Assembly (NCBI GenBank): GCA_036571765.1
Contig: BROE01000018.1
Span: 12,316,743-12,380,742, forward strand
Length of the DNA: 64,000 nucleotides
Direction: 5' to 3'
Source: Plecoglossus altivelis
Lineage: Eukaryota > Chordata > Actinopteri > Osmeriformes > Plecoglossidae
The notes beneath the pieces are model-generated. The model searched no databases, was not told where the DNA came from, and worked only from the letters and a program-made list of their open reading frames with translations. The translations under genes and the position numbers were made by a program. Positions 26,401-35,179 of the stretch are shown piece after piece (position 1 is the first letter of the stretch; every line of letters begins with the position of its first letter).

Positions 26401-29400
26401 CGGCACAAACGGCTCCTGGTGCTATTTTGCCGTTTCAGAAAACAATCCTGCCACAGACCAGGAAAAAGGTGATTGAAAGTCAGTGGCGCGTTATTCAAAT
26501 GGTATTTTAAGGGTACAGACTTGGTGACAATGTAGCTTGTGGACAATGCACATGTAATACTTTGCTTCTCTAATGCAGCAGTTACCATTTTTGCCCATCA
26601 TTGTGGTGTCCATGACGATAGGGAAAAAAGGCTAGGGTAGATCATACACACAAGCATCGTTTGAATCACTCTTTCAAATCACCAGAAACACACTGATAGG
26701 CTTTATGTAAAACACTTTAGTCTTTGTATTTCTATTTATTGTTGTTTTCTCAACCTCAGTCTTCTGCAATACTCAAAAATAGAATTTCTATTGTAATGAA
26801 ACAAGAGTTTTTAGACCAAAAACATTCTTACAGAAAAAAAAGAAAAATAGAGTCACAAATCATCAAATTGAGCAACAAAAAAAACGTATTTTTTTTAAAT
26901 AAAAAATACTTGATACGTTGCTATTGGGGGGAAAACATACTTGTTTTGTGTGTGTGTATAAATGCTACTGTGCAGCAACTGATTTTAGGGTGGACTCTTT
27001 GCCAAGCCTCCCTTATGGCCTCCCTATATATAAGTGCCTGCAATTTCCAGATAAGTTTTACATTTTGAACAGCGTTTTCCAACAATAAAAACTGATTTCA
27101 TTTTTTAACTAAATCGTTCTAATGTAAGAAAACATATGTAGTGTTTCGCAAGAAGTGTGTTACAGAATTGCAAACAATGTGCAATATGTACAATGCGTCA
27201 AGGTTACACTGTGTTTAATGTACAGTATACTGCAAGAGGTTCAGGTATTGAGGCTAAGAATTTTGTTTTAGTGTGTAAGCAATGGGCAAAAAGTGTACTT
27301 GGGCTGCCTGCGTTTTTACCAACCCCAGACAATGTAACTTCTGTGTCTATCACTGCCCTGACGAGAACGTCGATGTACAGCTGTGAACTGCTCCTGGCAT
27401 GCACCTGGCAAATCCACCTTTATATTAGCAGTCTAGCATGGAACATATGCTCCTGTTTTTAAAGGGAATGTGAGCTGACACTTTAGTTGGTTCATTGCAC
27501 GTTACGCTAAAGCCACATCTATGACCAATGTAGCTAGTTCAGACAAACTCATTTTAGCTTTGTGCCAGGCGCAAGAGTAATTTATCCTGCCAGTAAAATA
27601 GCAACATCACCCACAAAGTATCCTGCGTTTCACGCTTGACACTTGCGTTTCAGATCATGTAAATAGGGTTCTAAATGATTAGGTCTTAGGGGATTCCGTA
27701 CTTGTGAATTGTTAAGGTTGAACTCATCTGGTTTGTATTTCAAACGCTGTTCATCTGCCTTCTCACACCTCAATGTCACACGCCCACTGTTGATAAGTGC
27801 AAACTAGCTATGTATATTTATGAACAAGCAGGGGTACATGGAATGTCGTTAATATCAACATCTCAGCCATTGAACCCTGGTGCAGTATGGTTGATGATGC
27901 CTAAAAACAGTCACTTGGGAGGAAGAATTCTTACCCCCAAACACACAAATACTACATTATGTTGCATTATGCTTGTGAAAAAAAAGTTTATTATGGAAGG
28001 TTTAGTTTTGTAACACCCTCACACCAGCAGATAAAATGTACAAGTTAAAGAAATGACCACAATGAATGTTAAACAATAATACTAATATACTGTATTTTCT
28101 GTGTGTCTAGGTTGCGCCCCATAGACGTGGAGTTTATGAAGAGGTTGGGGAAGATAGTGAGCATTGTACCAGTCATCGCCAAAGCAGACACACTCACTAT
28201 CGAAGAGAGACTGGAGTTCAAACAGAGGGTGAGGACCAGACACAGGTTATCAACCTTACAGAGACAAGTTTAAAATCTACTCTCAAGTACCTAATCTTCA
28301 TCTAATATAATTTATCCTTGTTCTTTGTATACAATCTATTAATCTCTATCACATTTAACTTTACCCACTATGACATTTTGTTAACATTTCTGTATTTTCC
28401 ATATCTTTTCCCCTGTCATACTCAACTAATTTCTCTCCTCTCTCCCCTTCTATGTACAGTATTTTACTGTCACCTCTTTCTCCTACTCGCTTCTGTTTCT
28501 GTCTTCGATCTTTAAATATCTATCGTATCCCTCTCTTACACGAAGCTTCCAATGAGCGTGAGAGAAAAGGCTTTGGTACAGTACCCATCCTAAAAAAGGC
28601 TAGGCTTTGATACTGTACCCATCTTAACTCTTACAGAATACCTCTCCTCACACCAGCTATACTGTCTCTTTGTACAATCCCATACGCTTTGTTTGTATAC
28701 ATGAGATAGTGTAGCTTGCAGGCCAACATCATCTTCGATGTGATCCTACAGTACACCATTGCAGAATCTTTTCACGAGAATCGCCTTCATAAATCTTTGT
28801 ACCACTGTGTGAACAAAACACTTATTTTGTTCTCTGTCTTCTCTGACTTAGTACTTCCCTCTTTACTTTTGAACCCTGACAGATAAGGAAGGATCTGCAG
28901 ACTCATGGAATACGTGTGTACCCTGAGAAGGAGTATGATGAGGACACAGAGGATAGGATACTCAACAACAAGATTCGGGTAAACATATTTGAAATTACAT
29001 CATCTCCATTGGTTAAAGTGTTCAATATATTCACTGATACCATGTCATGACACATTTAGCAGGTCTTATATGTATAGGCCATGTTCACCCTGTTCTTTAG
29101 TTACATTTCAGAGGGTGGGAGGGGGGAGGACAAGCTGTGCAAGAAAGTGTCTCAGAGTACTTGTTGAAATTATAACATCACCCTTTGCAGTGTTTTTAGT
29201 TTTGTCTCTGCTGTTGATGTCACTATCGTGTCTTAATGTCCCACTTGCAGGAAAGCATTCCCTTTGCAGTGGTGGGGACGGACAAGGAGCACCAGGTGAA
29301 TGGGAACAAGGTCCTGGGTAGAAAAACAAAATGGGGCATCATAGAGGGTGAGTGTTCAGACGCTTAATCTCTACTACTGAAAAGCAGTTTTTTGGTGGCA

Positions 29401-31492
29401 TTATCTCACAATAATCTAATGGGATAACACAGTGGTCACGCTATGGGCACCATGAAAAGAACAATCAGAATCAAGGGAGTATTATGTGGGTCATGATTAA
29501 AGTGAAGATTCCAGATTATCAAACACAACATGGCTGATAGTGATGTTAATGGTCATGATTATGATGACGATTTCTGTCATCATGATCCTGAATGACAATG
29601 ATTGACACTCAGGGGACTATTGTGTCTGTCAATAAGATCAAGATCATGGTAATGTTCAAATATAAGGTAGACATGAAGGATGACAGTGACAAGACATCAC
29701 GTAAAGCAAAGGGGCACAAGAAAAGTGAGCTCTTGTACCATTATTATTATTATTACCAAGTACCATTATCTATTGAAAGCAATATGATTTGTCAAAGTGA
29801 AATGTATGGTTTATAACTTGTAAACTGCAAATTAAATTGATTAAATGCTCACTGATATATGTATATATGATTAAAGAAGTGGTATCACAGGCTAGTGTTC
29901 CATTTCCTGGATATGATCATTGTGACTACCTGGCTGCTTTACCAAAGTGTTTGTGAAGGCACTGGAATTACAAAATAGAACAAATGAGGCTGTATACCTT
30001 CAAGTAATATATTGTTGAAGGTCTATGCAAAAGTGGAAAGAGTTTGGAGCGCAAGTAAGGTCATCTAAGATCCACAATTGCTTGCGAGTACAAGGAGAAC
30101 CCACTGCTCCAACTCCAGTCCCTGATGTGTGCTTGGATGCCACAGCCCAACGGACGAATATGACCGAAAAGAAGGGGAGATGCAAGATACCAGGGTGTAC
30201 AGGTACACCAAAAGACAAGTGCTGGAATGTGATGTCTACCTCTGTTTCACATCCTCCAATAACTGCTTCCCGAGGTTTCACACAGATTAACCCCTGTGCT
30301 GCCTTAAGGTTATTATGATTGACATTTTGTACCACAATGGTGGACTACAGTGATGCGAAGGCAGCACTAGGGTTAAGAAATAAAAGTGTTCTCACACAAA
30401 CACATTCAGACACATTAAATCTTACACACACACACTTGGACACACCTGCATGTACACACAACAGTAAGGTTGTGTTGTTTATATGAAATGTATTGAAATG
30501 AAATGAAATGTAAGTCAAAATAAAATTTGTCATGCAAATATTGCTTGTTTTCCTTATTACACTTATCTTATGTATGATAAAAATGTTGGTGTTTCAGTAG
30601 CATATATCTGGTTGTGGGAAGAGGCACACCTTTTATGATGGATATGTAATTAGGGACTCCAAGCTCCCAAAAGATTGTATGCAAGTCCCCCCAAAATTAA
30701 AATTCATTGGTTAAGCAAGTAAATGCAATGAGATTAACCTGCACTACGTAGTGATTTGAATGAATAGCAGGTTGCTGCCACTGAGTATAGATATATTTGT
30801 GAACCTTTTGTTAAACCAGATACTGAAACTACGCTGTCATTTGTTTTGTTTTTCAGTGGAAAATGTGGCACATTGTGAGTTTTCCAACTTGCGAGACCTG
30901 CTAATCAGGTGAGTTCTTTTATCTCATTTCGGGTAACTGTTTTCTCTTGGTAAGTAGTACCTGAACATGAAGCAATACAAAAAAGAGAGAAAGAGGGACG
31001 CTCAAATGAAATGCATTTCTTGTATGAGGGTAGTGGAGCTTTTTCTTGTCACTCGAGTCACATGCCCCTCTAAACCTTTGTCAGGGTTGGTTTTACCTCT
31101 GGTTATAGGCAAAAGGTCAACCCTATAGATGTGATAAAGTAAATAAAAAGCTTTTTTTGCTGACAATTGAAAGAAAGAACAGCACTGAGAAATCACAGAA
31201 AGCCTTGGCTCTGGCTAGGGAACATTATATGTGGAGTCATGCAAAATAAGTATGTGTTAGTTTGTTTCAATCCCTATGATTGGTAGCCGAACACATCCAC
31301 ATTTTGATTATGTTCATACCCCCAAGGTCTCACCTGCAAGACCTGAAAGGCGTCACCCACTACATCCATTACGAGACATACAGGGTGCAGAGGCTGAACG
31401 AGAGCAACGTGAACGTCAGTGCACTGGAACTTTCCTCCTTCCTGCTTGAGAATGGAGCCTCAGACAAGAATGACACGGAGAGCCACCTATGA
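5151..31492 (+). CDS. septin12: Septin 12-like GTPase gene (nine coding exons)
   Basis: Coding exons 5151-5490, 19939-20067, 23777-23858, 25160-25297, 28111-28228, 28883-28978, 29251-29347, 30857-30908 and 31327-31492 join in frame to 405 codons plus a stop, with GT-AG borders at every intron. Septins are GTP-binding proteins that assemble into hetero-oligomeric filaments at membranes and on the cytoskeleton. Visible are an acidic/charged N-terminus (about 1-75), the polybasic stretch QMRRKTMKAGFEFN just before the G domain, P-loop GQSGLGKST (114-122), switch DTPGFG (171-176), G4 AKAD (253-256) and the septin unique element with VLGRKTKWGIIEVEN. No C-terminal coiled coil follows, as usual for the SEPT3/9/12 group. 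CTPNYEEKITKTVK and LPATGHWLRPID fit SEPT12 better than SEPT3 or SEPT9. The start at 5151 is the first Met of the charged tail. An in-frame Met at 5043 is possible, but a good acceptor (CCCAACATCAG, ending 5109) suggests an upstream exon. Confidence 0.88.
5491..6640. other. septin12 intron 1, proximal part, nothing recognised
   Basis: AT-rich intronic DNA with no coding potential or repeat family that I recognise. An ATTT-rich tract runs at about 6520-6645. Confidence 0.4.
6729..7470 (-). mobile_element. Rex1-like (CR1 clade) LINE reverse transcriptase fragment
   Basis: The minus strand reads as a broken reverse transcriptase. EKGVSQGS (near 7120-7145) corresponds to the G-x-P-Q-G-S motif, INIYADDTVIYTS (near 7025-7065) is the Y-A-D-D catalytic motif, and CILHATHHKLRHSP follows (near 6865-6910). 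Frame changes lie between these blocks, and both the endonuclease and the 3' end are missing. The spacing and tail wording fit Rex1/Babar-type elements of fish. Clade placement is by recall only. Confidence 0.6.
7500..8400. other. septin12 intron 1, unassigned
   Basis: No coding signal. Contains a run of ten G at about 8047-8056 and a stretch around 7690-7740 rich in C and A that resembles an interspersed repeat near 55730, but no family was recognised. Confidence 0.35.
8406..9075. repeat. TAGCTGCAAGCAGC-type interspersed repeat
   Basis: Starts with ATAGCTGCAAGCAGCATTGA, nearly the same opening as the repeat at 44505 (ATAGCTGCAGGCAGCAGTGA). The following sequence carries phrases recurring in that family (slowly diverged, non-coding). 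The opening is common in fish genomes, but I cannot place it in a named superfamily. Confidence 0.5.
9780..10950 (-). mobile_element. Ty3/Gypsy LTR retrotransposon internal fragment
   Basis: The minus strand, read right to left, gives the start of the RNase H region (LTLPPVMAFLNFDQPITLSI, then AVGAVLSQIQD, 10914-10690). It continues with a linker (10391-10194) and then the integrase core (RNKYVLVVQDNVSKYVNGYS, KQYIPKHGVPEKILSDHG, 10022-9831). HGVPEKILSDHG holds the second Asp of the integrase DDE triad. The order RNase H then integrase is the Ty3/Gypsy order. Stops and frameshifts separate the blocks, and no LTRs were recognised. It is an old, non-coding relic. Confidence 0.75.
10985..13832 (+). 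mobile_element. L2-clade LINE, degenerate
   Basis: Plus-strand relic. ILPFFLSNVRSS near 11250 marks the ORF2 start, followed at 11590-11700 by SLANKMDKLWLQ. Endonuclease wording follows (TVKCRPVYCPREF near 11890 and FASDFNHFELKTVL near 12050), then reverse transcriptase: LLFVDFNSTFNTILPH near 13050, SPQGCVLNPLLYTLF near 13240 and KLADDTTG near 13340. Part of the 3' UTR survives at 13600-13832, ending in TGACTATAAAGTTGAAT, the usual L2 tail with AATCTAA. Many stops, and a large deletion after LADD. About 240 bp at 11300-11540 looks like an extra insertion. Confidence 0.75.
13445..13500. repeat. Teleost short repeat fragment (TTTTATCCAAAGTGACT type)
   Basis: CATTTAGTAGGTTTTATCCA followed by AAGTGACTCAC matches a sequence motif very common in fish SINE and LINE tails. 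Too short to classify. It lies inside the deleted part of the L2 copy, so it probably inserted there. Confidence 0.4.
13840..17230. other. septin12 intron 1, mid part, nothing recognised
   Basis: About 3.4 kb of AT-rich intronic DNA. Open frames are short and match nothing I recognise. Several A/T homopolymer runs (for example near 15800 and 16120). No repeat class assigned. Confidence 0.35.
17230..18950. other. septin12 intron 1, unassigned, with CCTCC-rich tract
   Basis: No recognised gene. At 18560-18740 the plus strand is a CCNCCT-rich tract. Its complement is an open, unusually acidic reading frame (about 18540-18775, minus) with EEAVEEAAVEAVAELVFNFL. It has no Met-initiated extension of useful length, and it is likely low-complexity sequence or a relic of an unknown element. 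Confidence 0.35.
18955..18983. repeat. (TTA)n microsatellite
   Basis: About nine TTA/ATT units with one interruption. Confidence 0.8.
19340..19463. mobile_element. hAT-type MITE, 124 bp
   Basis: Begins CAGGGGTGTCAAGCTC and ends in the inverted form GTCACCCCTG. Flanking 8-mers ctataaag (19332-19339) and ccataagg (19464-19471) agree at 6 of 8 positions, as for an old hAT target duplication. The interior phrase CAGGTGTGCTGGAGCAGGG is typical of a widespread fish hAT MITE. Non-coding. Confidence 0.7.
19585..19880 (+). mobile_element. Tc1-like transposon 3' remnant
   Basis: The plus strand reads LNDLDKMCKED and IPPQMCANLVAT (19597-19672), the C-terminus of a Tc1-like transposase. The 3' region follows, with TTATTCTGTCTTTCACTTTT and CCTACCATTAAAATTATAGA, and ends near CCTCTCACCTGTA. 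It is the same family as the copy at 780-4149 but in the opposite orientation. The front of the element is missing. Confidence 0.65.
19939..20067 (+). CDS. septin12: septin12 exon 2
   Basis: Preceded by TTCTCTCTGTAG and followed by GTGAGT. Completes the P-loop (GQSGLGKSTLVNTLFKSKVS) and ends in KTVKLRSVSH. The Lys and Ser/Thr of GKST contact the nucleotide phosphates and magnesium in this family. Confidence 0.92.
20757..21681. mobile_element. Non-autonomous DNA transposon with ATAAGTCGC-type ends
   Basis: The left end ATTTTCCAAACTATAAGTTG and the reverse complement of the right end (ATCTTTTGGACTATAAGTC) form a degenerate terminal inverted repeat of about 20 bp. Internal TATAAGTCGCACCAGCCAAA copies near both ends are typical of a widespread fish element. 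It has no transposase frame. It was later split by a 385-bp retroposon (20998-21382). Superfamily not determined. Confidence 0.65.
20998..21382 (-). mobile_element. Nested retroposon with exact 11-bp target duplication
   Basis: Flanked on both sides by actgtaacata (20987-20997 and 21383-21393). The interior starts with CATTTTCTACTGCTGATCCC and includes GGTGGGAGGAAGCCAGAGTG, AACATGC-like and CTCCACCCAGAGAG phrases common in fish retroposed repeats whose 3' end is antisense CATCCATTTTCTACCGCTT. Orientation is inferred from that 3' end. It is probably the 3' UTR of an RTE/Expander-like LINE or a SINE derived from it. Confidence 0.6.
21690..23770. other. septin12 intron 2, distal part, mostly unassigned
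   Basis: No exon signal. A segment starting TGTTAGGCTTACC at 22231 resembles the opening of another segment at 47075 (TGTTAGGTATAGC) and may be an LTR fragment, but no paired LTR or primer-binding site was found. CT-rich and CA-rich tracts lie near 21900-21940 and 23730-23775. Confidence 0.35.
23777..23858 (+). CDS. septin12: septin12 exon 3
   Basis: Acceptor GTGTTTGTGTAG, donor GTGAGT. Encodes VIEEKGVKMKLTVIDTPGFG then DQINNENC. DTPGFG is the G3/switch II motif. Confidence 0.92.
24120..24352. repeat. Degenerate tandem array of a TACATATGACAGTT-like unit
   Basis: Three or more imperfect copies (near 24140, 24202, 24276 and 24300) share TACATATGA(C/T)AGTT and ATAAATATGATTGTTTTG wording. Similar sequence resumes right of the Tc1-like element (25030-25070), which suggests that element inserted into the array. 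Confidence 0.4.
24355..25009 (-). mobile_element. Tc1/mariner-type transposon, internally deleted
   Basis: The ends CATCAGCCATGATTTTATGA (left) and the complement of ATCATAATGTTATGGCTGAT (right) are inverted repeats next to TA dinucleotides (24353-24354 and 25010-25011), the Tc1/mariner target. The minus strand keeps broken transposase wording, including DWTMEQLKNVA and SDESHF around 24545-24605, matching the W-S-D-E-S-x-F region around a catalytic Asp. Multiple stops. Dead copy. Confidence 0.65.
25160..25297 (+). CDS. septin12: septin12 exon 4
   Basis: Acceptor TTTGTCTACAG, donor GTTAGC. Encodes WEPIEKYVNEQYEKYLKEEL, HVNRKRQIPDTRVHCCIYFL and PATGH. The RIPDTRVHC-type block is the conserved centre of the septin G domain. 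Confidence 0.92.
26100..27690. repeat. Interspersed DNA-transposon-like repeat, two flanks
   Basis: The left block (26220-26600, with GTCAGTGGCGCGTTATTCAA and TTTGCGCATAGGGGATTGTT) and right block (27280-27690, with TTAAAGGGAATGTGAGCTGA and TCATTGCACGTTACGCTAAA, ending near ATAGGGTTCTAAAT) match phrases of one widespread fish repeat. It may be a large non-autonomous element. The class was not established and the middle is unassigned. No coding sequence. Confidence 0.45.
28111..28228 (+). CDS. septin12: septin12 exon 5
   Basis: Acceptor TGTGTGTCTAG, donor GTGAGG. Encodes LRPIDVEFMKRLGKIVSIVP and VIAKADTLTIEERLEFKQR. AKAD is the G4 motif that confers guanine specificity. Confidence 0.92.
28229..28882. 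other. septin12 intron 5 with a two-copy direct repeat
   Basis: Pyrimidine-rich tract at 28380-28520. At 28568-28625 a unit of about 35 bp containing TAGGCTTTGATACTGTACCC is repeated imperfectly (first copy AGGCTTTGGTACAGTACCC). No other feature. Confidence 0.5.
28883..28978 (+). CDS. septin12: septin12 exon 6
   Basis: Acceptor GAACCCTGACAG, donor GTAAAC. Encodes IRKDLQTHGIRVYPEKEYDE and DTEDRILNNKIR. Confidence 0.9.
29251..29347 (+). CDS. septin12: septin12 exon 7
   Basis: Acceptor GTCCCACTTGCAG, donor GTGAGT. Encodes ESIPFAVVGTDKEHQVNGNK then VLGRKTKWGIIE, the start of the septin unique element. Confidence 0.92.
29995..30290 (+). pseudogene. piggyBac transposase C-terminal zinc-ribbon remnant
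   Basis: The plus-strand frame reads CLDATAQRTNMTEKKGRCKI then PGCTGTPKDKC. After a one-base shift it continues as CDVYLCFTSSNNCF, with a second one-base shift just before GFT. The Cys pattern C-x-x-x-C followed by K-C-x-x-C and Y-L-C is the cysteine-rich C-terminus of piggyBac/PGBD4-like transposases. Only this end survives, with at least two frameshifts, in septin12 intron 7. No terminal TTAA pair was found. Confidence 0.6.
30415..30445. repeat. Short CA-rich microsatellite
   Basis: Imperfect CACACA tracts in septin12 intron 7. Confidence 0.5.
30857..30908 (+). CDS. septin12: septin12 exon 8
   Basis: Acceptor TTTGTTTTTCAG, donor GTGAGT. Encodes VENVAHCEFSNLRDLLI and the first two bases of an Arg codon. 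Confidence 0.9.
31327..31492 (+). CDS. septin12: septin12 exon 9 (last coding, with stop)
   Basis: The acceptor ATACCCCCAAG is short of pyrimidines but restores Arg-Ser-His-Leu in frame. Encodes SHLQDLKGVTHYIHYETYRV, QRLNESNVNVSALELSSFLL, and ends in DTESHL and a stop at 31490-31492. No coiled coil follows. Confidence 0.88.
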
Positions 31493-34160
31493 GAGGATGG
31501 GAGGACAGGAATGTGTGTCACATGTGCACTTTCCTGCTGCTTTTTTTGCTATCTCTATTTTCTCTTTAACAATCTCTATTTCCCCCAACGCTGACCCCCT
31601 CACAAAATGATAGAGAATTTATTAATGAATAAGGAATCTTTTTTCCCCAAATTAAGGAAAGCTGTTTGCTTTGTTTTTCTCCAACATGCGTTACCCAAAA
31701 ATCTTGGTTAGAATTTTTACTAAAGACATTATGTGAACTGCATTTAAACATCATGCAGATTTACATTTTCTTTAGAATGAGTATACAGTGTACGTAACAC
31801 GGGCTAGTCAAATGGGGATGTTGTTGGAGAGGTCATTTATTACGTATTGTGAAAAAGCATACAGTATTGTAAACTGTCAAAATATGAATTATGACATTGT
31901 TATCTGAAAATAGTTGAAAGAGACACCTATATCAGAATTTTGTTCAACCTGGAAAGCTCTAGCCCAGATAATCAGCTTTAAAGGTATTTGACCTTTTCAT
32001 GCATTCAGAGAGGTGTGGTCATTTTGTGTTAATAAGCATTGAGCGGCAGCAGCAGTGACGAAAAAGAAAAAAGTATTTTTGTACTGAATGCTAGTGATGT
32101 TATGCTTGAAACTGTGCTACGAAACAGTATTGACCTTATAAAGCAATGGGTACTGATACAAGCTTGTCGAGCGTGGCTTCAAATGGGCAAAAAACGTGAT
32201 CACCCATCAAAACTTCAGACTTCACATTAGCAGCTGACAAAAGGTGAGTTAAATTTTATGCAGCGCCACAGAAAGCTGCAACCGGCTGACTTGAAGCAGA
32301 GAATGCTGTTTAGATTTTGTGTACAACTTGAAACAGTCAGCTCTGTAGCCAAGCACTTTTTCTCAAGAGCAACTGCTCGGGTTCTAATGGCGACAAAGAT
32401 TTTTTATGATTGGCCAGACTAACACACAAAAACTTGGATGCGTGATTTGTATTTCTTCTTAGACCTTCAGTTTCGCCAGTACACAAATTTGGAGCAAACT
32501 GTTAAATTCAATGCAACGTTTGCCTTTATTGATAGACAGCGACAGCCTACTATTGATGGAGAAAGTGTTTTAGTCTGCCTCTTCATTAAAAGAAACACCA
32601 AGTTTAGCTGAGTTCTGTTTGTATTATAAATCAGCAGATTGGAGATTGGAGTTTAACTTATCCCATTAAAGAAATTGACGAATTTCAGCTAAATTATATT
32701 AAAATACTTAAAAGACATCAGAGATCACTAATAGAGGTTATAGAGCTGAGACATATTCATGGACTCTATAGACTATATTATTTGACAGAGTCAGAGACAC
32801 AGATATATTGGCAGAGTTAGATATACAAAGAGATAGTGAGAGGCAGAGAAAGCGGTGTACACAAGCGCATACATCTCCCTCTAGGTGTGCCAGCCTTGAA
32901 ATGTGGCCATCCTTATCCCTGTTGCAAAAGCATATGACAAAACCTTAGCCACTAGTCTACCCAATCAAATATGAATGAAAACTAGATGTTTTCTCCCTTA
33001 TATGTTATACTCATGAATATCTAGATGAGCTGTGCAGTGATTGGTTTGGTTTGTTTACAACGAGTGAAGCTGTGGAGTAAAAACGCAATATGGCTCCGAT
33101 TTTGCTGAATTAGAAACCATTCCGAAATGGGTACCCTGGCTTAACTTTTTCCGCTTAAGTCAAAAAAGTTGCCTGTAAAAGTGCTCTTAGGTACAAACAG
33201 GGCACGAGCACAATGGGGAACTTTAGCTGATCGCTGGTTTACCTGGTGCTGTATGAGCACAGGGAGAAAGGTCTTAATCATCTGCAGTTGTCTACCATAT
33301 GGCAGCCAGTTTTAAATATGGTTGCAGGCATACATACCGGTTGTTTAATTAGTTATTTCCATTATTTTAATGCAGATTTAAAAATTTGGTAAAGAATGTT
33401 TTTATGTTCATGGCATGACAAACGTAATTGTAGCCCACTATCAATTGTGATATCGTGGCATGTTAAGAATCAAATACATGATAGTAACTTTACAAGAATA
33501 AATGAAATCCCTCTATTGCATTCCTTTCACTTGGTTTTCATTCATATAAGCCTATTGTAGATGGAAAATATATTCCATCATACGACTCAGACTCACCACA
33601 TATACGTTATTTTTACTTTCTGTTTATAGTATGACTGGATTAGTATCTGATTATATCAGATTAAAAACTTTAAACTAGAATATCTGGCTCCTTGTTGTTC
33701 TTACTTGGCAAAGAAATCTAAGTTAAATGATCTAAATATGTTAGTATTATAGTCATTATTAGTGTTGCTGTACTATTACTATCTTATAGATAGTTACAAT
33801 GTCATCATTGTGTTAGTAACTGCCATAATATTGTATAACAATATTGCGGTTATCAGACATGATTTATTAATCTCCGTCTTTGCTACAGAAGAATGTGTCA
33901 ACAATCTATAATTACACCTTAATCAGACATTTACCCCATTGTGCAAGTTTTCTGACTCGACTGCAATACCTTAGCTCACAGGCTCGCAACCAGATGTCGC
34001 AAACTAGTTTTAATTACTTACGTAAATACAGCAATTCAGTTTATATTCCACGAAGCCCTTTACCTCTGTGAACAGACAACCTATGACAAGTATATTGTAG
34101 ATTACCTTATGAAAGGCTCCTGAATGTATGTACTGTAACTCACTGTCACATAATTAAGAC
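31493..34160. other. septin12 3' UTR and intergenic region
   Basis: No further gene recognised. The nearest clear AATAAA downstream of the stop that I noted is at 33498-33503, about 2 kb on, so the 3' UTR could be long or use a variant signal. A 63-codon open frame at 32039-32230 (Ser/Asp/Glu-rich start) matches nothing known to me. A segment near 32265-32285 (AACCGGCTGACTTGAAGC) recurs in the MITE at 35190-35260. Confidence 0.4.
33498..33503 (+). promoter_or_regulatory. Candidate polyadenylation signal AATAAA for septin12
   Basis: First obvious canonical hexamer seen downstream of the septin12 stop. Distance is long, so assignment is weak. Confidence 0.25.
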
Positions 34161-34171
34161 AGAAAAATGTC

Positions 34172-34585
34172 CATCCATCCATTTTCATCCGCTTATCAGG
34201 GGTCGGGTCCAGACTTCCTTCTCCACACACACCTCCTACAGCTCCTCCGGGGGGATCCCGAGGCGTTCCCAGGCCAGCCGAGAGACATAGTCCCCCCAGC
34301 GTGAATGCTGGTCTCCCCCGGGGCTGCCTCCCAGTAGGACATGCCTGAAAAACACCCCCGAGGGAGGCGTCCAGGAGGCATCCAAAACAGATGCCCGAGC
34401 CACCTCAGCTGGCTTTTCTCAACGTGGAGGAGCAGCGGCTCTACTACGAGCTCCTCCCGTGTGACCGAGCTCCTCACCCCATCTCTAAGGGAGCGCTCAG
34501 CCACCCTGCGAAGGAAACTAAATTTGACCGCTTGTATCTGCGATCTTGTCCTTTCGGTCATTACCCAAAGTGCATGACCAAAGGT
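34172..34585 (-). mobile_element. Rex3 LINE, 5'-truncated copy (3' end only)
   Basis: Minus-strand copy of the Rex3 3' end. The (GATG)n tail lies at the left edge (CCATCCATCC on the plus strand at 34171-34180). Read leftward, TERTRSQIQAVKFSFLRRVA and PLLLHVEKSQLRWLGHLF follow, the C-terminal region of the element. The 10-mer gaaaaatgtc flanks both sides (34162-34171 and 34586-34595), a clean target duplication. About 0.4 kb survives of a roughly 3.3 kb element, typical of 5' truncation during target-primed reverse transcription. Confidence 0.88.
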
Positions 34586-34599
34586 GAAAAATGTCTAGT

Positions 34600-35160
34600 A
34601 ATAATATTTACACAAATTTCAATCATCCTACTAAAGGTTTACAAATGTATAGGGTCACACAGATAGGGTCTTACGCCAAAGTACAGTAAGATTAACGTCT
34701 GATGTAATGCAGATTTGCGATGACTAATTTTATCTCACTGTTTTTAACCTTTTAAGACTTTTTTGATTAACCTTTCGTTACGTATAGACTACAATTTTTG
34801 TTATGTCTTTCCAAACTGATGAGGTCCTTTATTTCATTGGCATGTTCAAACAGTCTAGCTAGTGTTTGCTAACACTAGCATCTTAAGTGGGGTTTATGGC
34901 TTGCTTAATACAAACAACCGGGCAGTTGCATCCCTGACTACCTTTCCACATGATGTAGTGAATACATATTGTCTTCTTTCCGTGGAAGAATACGCTCAAT
35001 CTAACTCTGGCGATCTATCTGTTTCTCTGACTCTGTCGATTAATGTAATCTATACCGTCCATAAATATGTCTTTATGACCTAAGAACATTACTGATTTTT
35101 GATGTCTTTAAAGCATTTGATTAAAACACAGTTTGTCTCAGATCCTTTGCACGATATTAG
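34600..35160. other. Intergenic, nothing recognised
   Basis: AT-rich DNA between the Rex3 fragment and the MITE. Only short open frames. Confidence 0.4.
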
Positions 35161-35179
35161 GGGTGTTCAACTACATGCT

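Noticed and set aside
30431..30441. CRISPR-like array from CA repeats and other short tandem repeats
   Set aside because: Plain microsatellites without spacer structure, in a vertebrate genome.
32039..32230. 63-codon frame starting MSGSSSDEKEK
   Set aside because: No recognised domain, no splice context, and the composition is compatible with chance. Kept only as a note under the intergenic entry.
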